Assembly (NCBI RefSeq): GCF_014651995.1
Contig: NZ_BMXY01000001.1
Location: forward strand, 744,001 to 808,000
Length of the DNA stretch: 64,000 nucleotides
From: Cognatilysobacter xinjiangensis
Lineage (GTDB): Bacteria; Pseudomonadota; Gammaproteobacteria; Xanthomonadales; Xanthomonadaceae
Reading direction: 5' to 3'
The translations under genes and the position numbers were made by a program. Each line of letters begins with the position of its first letter. The stretch's first letter is position 1. This document shows, piece by piece, positions 17,990 to 25,978 of this stretch. The notes beneath the pieces were generated by a model. That model had not been told where the DNA came from. It was given only the letters and a program-made list of their open reading frames with translations, and did not search any database.

Positions 17990-18880
17990 TCAGTCGCGAT
18001 AGCGCTTGAGCAGATCGCCGTAGGCATCGATGCGGCGATCGCGCAGGAACGGCCAGATGCGGCGCACGTCCTCGCTGCGGCGCAGGTCGACGTCGGCCAT
18101 CAGCACCTGCGGCTGATCGATGGAGGCCTCGGCGAGGAACTCGCCCTGCGGCCCGAGCACGTGGCTCGAGCCCCAGAAATCGATGCCGGAACGGCCGATA
18201 GGCGAGGGCTCGTGCCCGACGCGATTGCATGACAGCACCGGCAGCCCGTTGGCGACCGCATGCCCGCGATGCGACAGGATCCACGCGCCGCGCTGGCGGT
18301 CCTTCTCGTCCTGCTCGTCGGTCGGATCCCAGCCGATGGCGGTGGGATAGAGCAGCAGGTCCGCGCCGGCGAGCGCCATCAGGCGCGCGCCTTCGGGGTA
18401 CCACTGGTCCCAGCAGACCATCACGCCGAGGCGACCGACCGAGGTGTCGATGGGATGGAAGCCCATGTCGCCCGGCGTGAAGTAGAACTTCTCGTTGAAG
18501 CCCGGGTCGTCGGGGATGTGCATCTTGCGGTACTTGCCGGCGAGGCTGCCGTCCCTTTCCAGCACCACGGCGGTGTTGTGGTACAGCCCGGCGCCACGGC
18601 GCTCGAACAGCGATCCAACGATCACCACGCCGTGCTTCTTCGCCAGCGCGGACAGGCGCTCCGTCGTCGGGCCCGGGATCGGCTCGGCGTTCTCGAACTC
18701 GGTGACGCACTGGTGCTGGCAGAAGTAGGCGCCGTTGTGCAACTCCTGTAGCAGCACGAGCTTCGCGCCATTGCCCGCGGCCTCGGCGATGCGCTTCTCG
18801 ATGACGTCGAGGTTCGCCTCGGCGGAGCCCTGGTTGGACTCCTGCACCAGCGCGACGGGCAGGACCTTCTTGTTCGCCAT
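17990..18880 (-). CDS. aguB: N-carbamoylputrescine amidase
   Basis: Hydrolyses N-carbamoylputrescine to putrescine, CO2 and ammonia, the last step of the agmatine route. At 296 residues this nitrilase-superfamily enzyme shows the catalytic triad: E46 in LLQELHNG, K119 in YRKMHIPDDP and C156 in VMVCWDQWYPE. The C-terminal part IGRSGIDFWGSSHVLGP is typical of AguB. Its ATG shares one base with the aguA stop (TGATG), implying coupled translation. Confidence 0.96.
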   Translation of the reverse strand: MANKKVLPVALVQESNQGSAEANLDVIEKRIAEAAGNGAKLVLLQELHNGAYFCQHQCVTEFENAEPIPGPTTERLSALAKKHGVVIVGSLFERRGAGLYHNTAVVLERDGSLAGKYRKMHIPDDPGFNEKFYFTPGDMGFHPIDTSVGRLGVMVCWDQWYPEGARLMALAGADLLLYPTAIGWDPTDEQDEKDRQRGAWILSHRGHAVANGLPVLSCNRVGHEPSPIGRSGIDFWGSSHVLGPQGEFLAEASIDQPQVLMADVDLRRSEDVRRIWPFLRDRRIDAYGDLLKRYRD

Positions 18881-19911
18881 CAGACCACTCCTTCCGGCAG
18901 CTGCATGGTGATGCAGTGCAGGCTGCCGTTCTGCCAGATCAACGGGCGGCACGGGACCATCACGATCTCGTGCGCCGGGAACGCTTCGCGCAGCACGGCC
19001 TGCGCTCGCGCATCGGCCTCTTCGCCATACGACGGCGCCAGCACGGCGCCGTTGACGATGAGGAAGTTCGCGTAGCTCGCCGCAAGCCGGCGGCCCTCGT
19101 CGAGGATGGGCTGCGCCCAGGGCAGCTCGAACAGGCGATACGGCTGCCCGTCCTTCGTGCGCAGCGCGGCCAGCTCGTCGGCCATGGCACGCAAGTGCGG
19201 GTAGTGCGAGTCGTTCGGGTCGTCGCAGCCCTGGAAGACGATCGAATCCGGCGACGCGAAGCGGGCGAGGGTGTCGACGTGCGCGTCGGTGTCGTCGCCT
19301 TCGAGGTAGCCGTGGTCGAGCCAGAGCACGCGATCCTGCGCCAGCCAGTCGGCCAGCTTCGCCGACAGCTCCTCGCGCGAGGCGTCCGGGTGGCGCTGGT
19401 TGAGGCACTGCCAGGTGGTGAGCAGCGTGCCGTCGCCGTCGGTGTCGATGGCGCCGCCTTCCAGCGCGAAGGCGATGGATGCCCGCTCCGCGCGCTCGAA
19501 CAGGCCGCCGCGCTCCAGCGTTTCGACCAGCGCATCGTCGCGGCTGGCTTCGAACTTGCCGCCCCAGCCGGTGAAGCGGAAGTCCAGCAGGCGGAAGCCG
19601 CCGGCCGTGCGCAGCGTGATCGGGCCGGAGTCGCGAAGCCAGGTGTCGTCGTACTCGGCGCGAACGAAGCGCACGCGGTCCATATCGACGCCCGCGGCCT
19701 GCAGTGCGGCGCGCGCATGGGCTTCCAACGCATGGTCGGCCACGCAGACGATCGCGCGCTCGAAGCGCACGATGGCGCCGACAAGCGCGACGTAGGTCGT
19801 CTCGACCTCGGCCAGGCGATCGGCCCAATCCGTTTCGGAGTGGGGCCAGGCGACGAGGACGGCGGACTGCGGCTCCCACTCGGCGGGGAGCCGTGCATCG
19901 GTTCGGGTCAT
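18880..19911 (-). CDS. aguA: Agmatine deiminase
   Basis: Converts agmatine to N-carbamoylputrescine and ammonia. The 343-residue guanidino-group-modifying enzyme has PAEWEPQSAVLVAWPH at the start, DTWLRDSGPI, EGGAIDTDG and the catalytic cysteine near the end in GSLHCITMQLP (C333). AGGAA lies eight bases before the ATG at 19911; the open frame continues upstream through the neighbouring gene but without a comparable site. With aguB it forms a complete arginine-derived putrescine branch, supply of agmatine excepted. Confidence 0.96.
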   Translation of the reverse strand: MTRTDARLPAEWEPQSAVLVAWPHSETDWADRLAEVETTYVALVGAIVRFERAIVCVADHALEAHARAALQAAGVDMDRVRFVRAEYDDTWLRDSGPITLRTAGGFRLLDFRFTGWGGKFEASRDDALVETLERGGLFERAERASIAFALEGGAIDTDGDGTLLTTWQCLNQRHPDASREELSAKLADWLAQDRVLWLDHGYLEGDDTDAHVDTLARFASPDSIVFQGCDDPNDSHYPHLRAMADELAALRTKDGQPYRLFELPWAQPILDEGRRLAASYANFLIVNGAVLAPSYGEEADARAQAVLREAFPAHEIVMVPCRPLIWQNGSLHCITMQLPEGVV

Positions 19912-19922
19912 CAAGGTTCCTG

Positions 19923-20246
19923 TCAGCGGATCGGGGGCTTCGGGCCGACCTCGGTCGGCGCGGCCTTGTTGGCCACGGCGTCGATCACGCGGCCCTTCTC
20001 GAAGTACACGGTGAACGCGGGATAGACCCAGCGCTGGATCGTCGGCCACTGCCGCTTCTGGCCGCCGGCCGGATCGAGGCGGTCGGTCGGCGCACCGAAG
20101 CGCCTCTCGACCTCGGCCGCGCTGAGCCCGCGGGTGGGCATCGCGCCGCGCTCCTGCTTGACGCGGTCGATGAGCAGCGTTTCCGCGTTCGCGGCGCCCG
20201 CCATCATCAGGGCGAGGGCGGTGACGGCCAGAACTGTACGGACCAT
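19923..20246 (-). CDS. Small exported protein, BamE/OmlA-like fold suspected
   Basis: A 107-residue predicted periplasmic protein. The signal peptide is about 1-21 (VLAVTALALMMAGAANA) and GAGGAG sits just before the ATG at 20246. The mature part reads GLSAAEVERRFGAPTDR, then a Trp/Tyr-rich strand (WPTIQRWVYPAFTVYFEKGRVIDAV). This pattern of a helix ending in fGaP, then strands ending in vyFe-GrV, is what small SmpA/OmlA (BamE)-type domains show. It has no lipobox. It lies 11 bases upstream of aguA and may be co-transcribed. Function unknown; the fold guess is tentative. Confidence 0.72.
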   Translation of the reverse strand: MVRTVLAVTALALMMAGAANAETLLIDRVKQERGAMPTRGLSAAEVERRFGAPTDRLDPAGGQKRQWPTIQRWVYPAFTVYFEKGRVIDAVANKAAPTEVGPKPPIR

Positions 20247-20357
20247 GGTGACTCCTCGGGCGGCGCCCGCAGCGGGTTGAGCCGCGATTGTATGCAGCGG
20301 CCGCATTGTCCGTGGGCTCCCGGAACCGGGCGGTGAATGCGGCTGGCGTCCCACAAC

Positions 20358-20388
20358 GAGAAAGGCCGCCTTGCGGCGGCCTTTCTGC
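20358..20388 (-). terminator. rpmJ terminator
   Basis: Perfect 12-bp stem agaaaggccgcc / ggcggcctttct with a four-base loop, 25 bases after the rpmJ stop. On the minus strand the stem ends CCTTTCT followed by CGTTG. Confidence 0.8.
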
Positions 20389-20410
20389 GAACCTGCAGGT
20401 TCCGGCGCGA

Positions 20411-20536
20411 TCAGCGCTGGCGGGCCTTGAAACGCGGGTTCGACTTGCAGATCACGAAGACCTTGCCGCGGCGGCGGACGACCTTGCAGTCACGGTGACG
20501 GGCCTTCGCCGACTTCAGGGAGGACAGGACCTTCAT
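20411..20536 (-). CDS. rpmJ: 50S ribosomal protein L36, zinc-free type
   Basis: Small large-subunit ribosomal protein, 41 residues, beginning [17 protein letters not shown]. Zinc-type L36 has a C-x2-C-x12-C-x4-H knuckle; here two ligands are replaced (RHRDCK for CRNCK and NPRFK for EPKHK), leaving C17 and C30. That matches the zinc-independent C-minus form, as in E. coli YkgO. It stands alone rather than at the end of the spc operon and has its own strong promoter and terminator. Confidence 0.96.
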   Translation of the reverse strand: MKVLSSLKSAKARHRDCKVVRRRGKVFVICKSNPRFKARQR

Positions 20537-20582
20537 GAGTAAAACCTCGGCAAAAGAAGAAAGCGGGCGAACGAAGCCGCGC

Positions 20583-20612
20583 ATTATAGCGGCCTAACTT
20601 TTTGAAAAACAA
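20583..20612 (-). promoter_or_regulatory. rpmJ promoter
   Basis: On the minus strand a perfect TATAAT (20583-20588) follows TTGTTT (20607-20612) at 18 bases. The start should fall near 20575, about 40 bases before the rpmJ ATG. No obvious Zur-type palindrome was seen between promoter and gene. Confidence 0.7.
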
Positions 20613-20776
20613 TGGCTTCACGCGTCGCGTGCCAGCGCCTGCGGCGGCGCCCCCACCGGCACGCGCTCATCCGACCCCCGCACAGGCCGTCCGGCTGCCG
20701 GCCAAGCCCGCCCGATCGCGCCCGCAGCCGGCCGCCGACATGGGCTTTTCCCGGCGGACGGGCGAGAATGCGCCTC

Positions 20777-21448
20777 ATGGATCTGAACGCACCCGTCCTC
20801 ACCATCGATGGCCCGTCCGGCTCGGGCAAGGGCACCATCAGCCGTCTCGTTGCCCAGCAGCTGGGCTGGCATTACCTGGATTCGGGCGCGCTCTACCGCG
20901 CCGTAGGCGTCGCGGCCGGTTGGGCGGACCTCGACCTGAGCGACCCGGGCGCGCTCGTCCGCTGCTGCTTCGACAGCCGCATCGAGTTCGTCGAGGTGCC
21001 GGGGCAGGAGCTGCGGATTCTCGTGAACGGCCGTGACGCCACCGACGAGATCCGCACCGAGACGGCCGGTGCCGCGGCATCGGCGATCGCTGCCATTCCC
21101 GAGGTCCGCACCGCGCTCAAGGAGCGCCAGCGCAATTTCCGCCAGCTGCCGGGCCTGGTAGCCGATGGCCGCGACATGGGCACGGTGATCTTCCCGGACG
21201 CGGCGACCAAAGTCTTCCTGACCGCCAGTGCCGAGGAGCGGGCCGAGCGGCGGTATAAGCAGTTGAAGGAAAAGGGAGTTTCGGTTAATTTGGGTGATCT
21301 GCTGCGGGAGATTCTCGCCCGCGACGCCCGCGATGCCTCCCGCGCGGTGGCGCCGCTGCGGCCGGCCGACGACGCCGTCTGCATCGATACCACCGGCACC
21401 GGCATCGAAGCGGTGGTCGAACGCGTGCTGTCCCTGGTCCAGCGGTAA
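20777..21448 (+). CDS. cmk: Cytidylate kinase
   Basis: Phosphorylates CMP and dCMP with ATP to the diphosphates. The 223-residue product has the P-loop GPSGSGKGT near residue 12, the CMP-kinase hallmark [10 protein letters not shown], the insert with [10 protein letters not shown], and [13 protein letters not shown] plus the [10 protein letters not shown] lid. The ATG at 20777 gives the normal N-terminus; another in-frame ATG lies three codons earlier (20768). Adjacency cmk-rpsA-ihfB is conserved across gammaproteobacteria. Confidence 0.95.
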   Translation: MDLNAPVLTIDGPSGSGKGTISRLVAQQLGWHYLDSGALYRAVGVAAGWADLDLSDPGALVRCCFDSRIEFVEVPGQELRILVNGRDATDEIRTETAGAAASAIAAIPEVRTALKERQRNFRQLPGLVADGRDMGTVIFPDAATKVFLTASAEERAERRYKQLKEKGVSVNLGDLLREILARDARDASRAVAPLRPADDAVCIDTTGTGIEAVVERVLSLVQR

Positions 21449-21637
21449 CCGCCACGCGGTCGCCGCCGCAATCGCTTTCGGCCCAGGGCGGCCCACGTCC
21501 GCCAGCAGAAACCGGCCCGTCGCATCCCGCGGCGGATCTCCACTACACGGTGCGATTTCCGCACCCCCAACGGGTGGGCCTGCGATGACGCCACAGGGCG
21601 CGTGCAGAGCCTGTGTGTCCAACAGAGCATTTTTCCA
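21449..21637 (+). promoter_or_regulatory. rpsA leader region
   Basis: 189 bases between cmk and rpsA. A hairpin ggtgcg-atttc-cgcacc lies at 21549-21565, next to complementary runs around cgggtggg. The 25 bases before the ATG (ending gcatttttcca) contain no Shine-Dalgarno match. In E. coli rpsA is likewise translated without a good Shine-Dalgarno, from a folded leader repressed by S1 itself, so similar autoregulation is plausible here. Confidence 0.45.
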
Positions 21638-23326
21638 ATGACCGAATCATTTGCCGAACTGTTTGAACAGAGCCAGCAGAACCTGGCCAAGCTGAAGCCG
21701 GGTGCGATCGTCACCGGCGTCGTCGTGGATGTCCGCGGCGATGTCGTGGTGATCAACGCCGGTCTGAAGTCCGAAGGCATCGTGCCGATCGAACAGTTCC
21801 GGAACGACGCCGGCGAGATCGACGTGGGCGTGGGCGACGAAGTCAAGGTCGCCCTCGACTCGATCGAGAACGGCTTCGGCGAGACCGTCCTTTCGCGCGA
21901 GAAGGCCAAGCGCGCGATGGTGTGGGACGAGCTCGAGCAGGCGCTCGAGAAGAACGAGACCATCACCGGCCGCATCAGCGGCAAGGTCAAGGGCGGCTTC
22001 ACCGTCGACATCAAGGACGTCCGCGGCTTCCTGCCCGGTTCGCTGGTCGACGTGCGCCCGGTCCGCGATTCGAGCTACCTCGAGGGCAAGGAACTCGAGT
22101 TCAAGCTCATCAAGCTCGACCGCAAGCGCAACAACATCGTGGTGTCGCGCCGCGCCGTCGTCGAGAGCGAGCACTCGGAAGAGCGCGAGCAGCTGATGGA
22201 GAAGCTGGTCGAGGGCGCCGTGCTCAAGGGCGTCGTCAAGAACCTCACCGATTACGGTGCGTTCGTCGACCTCGGCGGCATCGACGGCCTGCTGCACATC
22301 ACCGACATGGCGTGGAAGCGCGTGCGTCATCCGTCGGAAGTCGTGGAAGTCGGTCAGGAGCTCGACGTCCGCGTGCTCAAGTACGACCGCGAGCGCAACC
22401 GCGTTTCGCTCGGCCTGAAGCAGCTCGGCGAGGATCCGTGGGACAACATCGCCCGTCGCTACCCGGCCAACAGCCGCGTGTTCGGCAAGGTCTCGAACGT
22501 CACCGATTACGGCGCGTTCGTCGAGATCGAGCCGGGCGTCGAGGGCCTGGTGCACGTGTCCGAGATGGACTGGACCAACAAGAACGTCAACCCGTCGAAG
22601 ATCGTGCAGGTCGGCGACGAGGTCGAGGTCATGGTCCTGGACGTCGACGAGGACCGTCGCCGCATCTCGCTGGGCATGAAGCAGGTCTCGTCGAACCCGT
22701 GGGAGACCTTCGCGGCCATCCACAAGAAGGGCGACAAGGTCGAGGGCCAGGTCAAGTCGATCACCGACTTCGGCATCTTCATCGGTCTCGATGGCGGCAT
22801 CGACGGCCTCGTGCACCTGTCCGACATCTCGTGGAACACCACGGGCGAGGATGTGGTCCGCAACTACAAGAAGGGCGACACGGTCGAAGCCGTCGTCCTG
22901 GCCGTGGATCCGGAGCGCGAGCGCATCAGCCTCGGCATCAAGCAGATGGAGCAGGACCCGATGGGTTCGTACGTCGCCACCAACTCGCGCGGCTCGATCG
23001 TGCGCGGCACGGTGACGAACGTCGACGCGAAGGGTGCCGTCGTCGAGCTGTCGGACGGCGTCGAGGGCTACATCCAGGCCCGTGACATCGCCCGCGAGCG
23101 CGTCGACGATGCGACCACGCGCCTGAAGGTCGGCGACCAGGTCGAAGCGAAGGTGATCGGCAACGATCGTCGTACCCGCCAGATGCAGCTGTCGATCAAG
23201 GCGAAGGACTACGCGGAAGAGAGCGAGGCCGTGGCCGACTACAACCGTCAGTCGCAGGAAGCCGCCAGCGGCACGACGCGCCTCGGCGCGCTGCTGCGCG
23301 AGCAGCTGGGTCAGAAGGGCGAGTAA
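21638..23326 (+). CDS. rpsA: 30S ribosomal protein S1
   Basis: Largest ribosomal protein; binds mRNA leaders and helps initiation on structured or weak-site messages. The 562 residues hold six S1 (OB-fold) repeats starting near residues 20, 105, 190, 277, 364 and 450. The repeated signatures [10 protein letters not shown] / [10 protein letters not shown] / [10 protein letters not shown] and later RISLGMKQ / RISLGIKQM are visible. Length is close to the E. coli protein (557). The ATG at 21638 gives [12 protein letters not shown], the family start; the frame extends upstream without support. Confidence 0.98.
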   Translation: MTESFAELFEQSQQNLAKLKPGAIVTGVVVDVRGDVVVINAGLKSEGIVPIEQFRNDAGEIDVGVGDEVKVALDSIENGFGETVLSREKAKRAMVWDELEQALEKNETITGRISGKVKGGFTVDIKDVRGFLPGSLVDVRPVRDSSYLEGKELEFKLIKLDRKRNNIVVSRRAVVESEHSEEREQLMEKLVEGAVLKGVVKNLTDYGAFVDLGGIDGLLHITDMAWKRVRHPSEVVEVGQELDVRVLKYDRERNRVSLGLKQLGEDPWDNIARRYPANSRVFGKVSNVTDYGAFVEIEPGVEGLVHVSEMDWTNKNVNPSKIVQVGDEVEVMVLDVDEDRRRISLGMKQVSSNPWETFAAIHKKGDKVEGQVKSITDFGIFIGLDGGIDGLVHLSDISWNTTGEDVVRNYKKGDTVEAVVLAVDPERERISLGIKQMEQDPMGSYVATNSRGSIVRGTVTNVDAKGAVVELSDGVEGYIQARDIARERVDDATTRLKVGDQVEAKVIGNDRRTRQMQLSIKAKDYAEESEAVADYNRQSQEAASGTTRLGALLREQLGQKGE

Positions 23327-23345
23327 TCGCTCCGCGGTAAAACCG

Positions 23346-23378
23346 GGACGGCCCGGCCTTGTCGGGCCGTCCTTTTTT
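23346..23378 (+). terminator. rpsA terminator
   Basis: Ten-bp stem ggacggcccg / cgggccgtcc with seven-base loop, followed by six T, 20 bases after the rpsA stop. It should separate rpsA from the ihfB unit. Confidence 0.92.
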
Positions 23379-23443
23379 ATGGGAAGCGGCGTTTCGCGCC
23401 CTCCCGCGATTTCCACCTGCGACAGGCGTTCGAAACCGCGTCC

Positions 23444-23746
<303 letters not shown>

Positions 23747-23822
23747 GCCCCGAGCCGGCGATGCCGGCTTGCCTTCATTGCCGGGCTGGGTGAACCTCCC
23801 GCCGATATCGACGGAGCCCGTG

Positions 23823-24998
23823 ATGGCATTCATTACCGAATGGCTTTGGTTCTTCCTGCTGCTCCCGCTGGCCGCCCTCTCGGGCTGGGTCATCGGTCGA
23901 CGCGGCGGCAAGCTGCATAGCGAGAGCCAGGTCAGCCACCTGTCGACGACCTATTTCCGCGGCCTGAACTACCTGCTCAACGAGCAGCCGGACAAGGCGA
24001 TCGAGCTGTTCCTGCACATCGCGGAGCTCGACAAGGAAACCTTCGAGACGCAGGTCGCGCTCGGCCATCTGTTCCGCCGCCGCGGCGAGGTCGACCGCGC
24101 GATCCGCCTGCACCAGGCGCTCGTGCAGCGGAACGACCTTACCGATGGCCAGCGCGTGCAGGCGCTGCTCGCACTGGGCGAGGACTACATGAAGTCCGGC
24201 CTGCTCGATCGTGCCGAGACGGTCTTCAGCGAACTCGTCGAACTCGACCTCTCGCCGCTGGCGCTCAAGCACCTGATCGGCATATACCAGGCCGAGCGCG
24301 ACTGGGCCAAGGCGATCGAGAACGCGCGCCGCTTCGAGTCCGCGACCGGCGAGCCGATGGGCAAGCTCGTCGCGCATTTCGAATGCGAACTCGCCGACCG
24401 GCATCGCGTCGCGGGCGACATCGATGCGGCGCGCGCCGCGGTGGCGCGTGCCTATGGGGCGGACGCGAATTCGGTTCGCGCCGGCATGCTCGAGGGCCGT
24501 ATCGAACTGGAGTCGGGCAACCACGCCGCCGCGATCCGCTCGTTCGAGCGCGTGGCCCGCAGCGATCCCGACTACCTGCCCGAAGTGATGCCGCAGCTGC
24601 TGGAGTGCTACGACGCCGTCGGCGACGTGCCGGGCGCGCGGAGCTTCCTCGCCGAGATGTGCGAGCACTACCGCGGCATCGCGCCGGTGCTGGCGCTGAC
24701 GCGGATGATCGAGAAGGAAGAGGGCGTGGGCGCCGCGCGTGCCTACCTGGGCAAGGAGCTCAAGGACCGGCCGTCGGTGCGCGGCGAGGCGGCGCTGATC
24801 GAGCTGTCGCTGGCCGAGCGTGCCGATCCCACGGCGACCCTGGTGGACCTCAAGCACATCACCGACCAGCTGCTCGTGCGCAATCCGAGCTATCGCTGTA
24901 CCCGCTGTGGCTTCGGCGCGCGCAGCCATCACTGGCAGTGCCCGAGCTGCAAGGAGTGGGGTTCGGTGAAGCCGCTTCTCAACTACGCGGTGGTGTGA
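23823..24998 (+). CDS. lapB: LPS assembly protein LapB
   Basis: Inner-membrane regulator that, in E. coli, works with FtsH to control LpxC stability and so the LPS level. The 391 residues start with a membrane helix (about 3-20, WLWFFLLLPLAALSGWVI), followed by tandem TPR repeats. The C-terminal rubredoxin-like metal site is C359-x2-C362 and C373-x2-C376. ATG at 23823 gives the helix at the very N-terminus. The usual partner gene lapA is missing between ihfB and lapB. Its stop overlaps the next gene's GTG (GTGA). Confidence 0.95.
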   Translation: MAFITEWLWFFLLLPLAALSGWVIGRRGGKLHSESQVSHLSTTYFRGLNYLLNEQPDKAIELFLHIAELDKETFETQVALGHLFRRRGEVDRAIRLHQALVQRNDLTDGQRVQALLALGEDYMKSGLLDRAETVFSELVELDLSPLALKHLIGIYQAERDWAKAIENARRFESATGEPMGKLVAHFECELADRHRVAGDIDAARAAVARAYGADANSVRAGMLEGRIELESGNHAAAIRSFERVARSDPDYLPEVMPQLLECYDAVGDVPGARSFLAEMCEHYRGIAPVLALTRMIEKEEGVGAARAYLGKELKDRPSVRGEAALIELSLAERADPTATLVDLKHITDQLLVRNPSYRCTRCGFGARSHHWQCPSCKEWGSVKPLLNYAVV

Positions 24999-25978
24999 GC
25001 GAGCTTCCGCTGCTCATCGCCGTCGCCTGCGTGTCCGCGGTGGGCACGTGGCTCGCGCGTGCCTATGCGCTGCGCCGGCGTCTCGTCGACGAGCCCGGCG
25101 AGCGGCGCAGCCATACGGTGGCGACGCCGCGCGGCGGCGGGGCAGGGCCGGTGGTCGCGATCGTGGGTGCGCTGCTCGTCATGTCCGCGCACAGGACGGC
25201 GTACGCGGGAGCCGCACTGGCGATTGCAGCGGTCGCGGCGATCGGCAGCTGGGACGACCACCGTCCGCTTCCTGCCCGATGGCGCCTTCTAGTGCATGTC
25301 GCCGCGGGTCTGATGCTGGCCGCCGCCATGTTCGGCCCGAGCGGGAACGCCGTCGCGATCGTCGGCACGGTGGCTGCGGTCGCGGTGCTGGTGAACGTCT
25401 GGAATTTCATGGACGGCATCAACGGCATCGCTGCCTCGCAGGCCGCATTGGTCGCCGCAACGGCCGCCTGCCTCTCCGCGCCGCCGTCGGTGGCCGCGCT
25501 CGCCGTCGCCGTCGCCTGCCTCGCGTTCCTGCCCTTCAACTTTCCGAAGGCCCGAATTTTTCTGGGTGACGTGGGAAGCGGCGCGCTCGGCGTGGCATTG
25601 GCGCTACTCTGGAGCGACTTTTACCGCACTGCGTCATGGAACGCCGCCGTTTTGCTGCTGCCGCTATCCGCATTTCTCGTCGACGCGGGGCTGACACTTT
25701 CACGGCGTGTTCTGCGTCGCGAAAAGTGGTGGGAACCGCATACGCAGCACCTGTATCAGGCACTGGCACGGCGGCATGGCCATACGCGAGTCACGCTGGG
25801 CTACTTGATCTGGACAGGCGCCGCCGGCTTGCTGTCGCTAGGCCTGCCGATCGGTCGCCCGCTGTTTACCGCGGGTGTCGTCGCCGCGTGGTATACGACC
25901 GCGACCCTGATGTGGTTGCGGCTTCGACGGCGGCCGGCTGAAGGATGCGACCGACCTCGCAGAGAGAAGGATCTATGA
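24995..25978 (+). CDS. Undecaprenyl-phosphate sugar-1-phosphate transferase, WecA/WbpL-like
   Basis: Polytopic enzyme that would transfer a HexNAc-1-phosphate onto undecaprenyl phosphate to begin a surface glycan. About 327 residues, ten or so hydrophobic helices, and the family's cytoplasmic motifs: SWDDHRPLP, NVWNFMDGINGIA, FLGDVGSG and the basic HTQHLYQALARR loop. GTG 24995 overlaps the lapB stop by four bases; its own stop overlaps the next ATG (ATGA). WecA or WbpL is more likely than MraY given the CapD/WbpM-like neighbour. The exact sugar donor is unknown. Confidence 0.88.
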   Translation: MSELPLLIAVACVSAVGTWLARAYALRRRLVDEPGERRSHTVATPRGGGAGPVVAIVGALLVMSAHRTAYAGAALAIAAVAAIGSWDDHRPLPARWRLLVHVAAGLMLAAAMFGPSGNAVAIVGTVAAVAVLVNVWNFMDGINGIAASQAALVAATAACLSAPPSVAALAVAVACLAFLPFNFPKARIFLGDVGSGALGVALALLWSDFYRTASWNAAVLLLPLSAFLVDAGLTLSRRVLRREKWWEPHTQHLYQALARRHGHTRVTLGYLIWTGAAGLLSLGLPIGRPLFTAGVVAAWYTTATLMWLRLRRRPAEGCDRPRREKDL

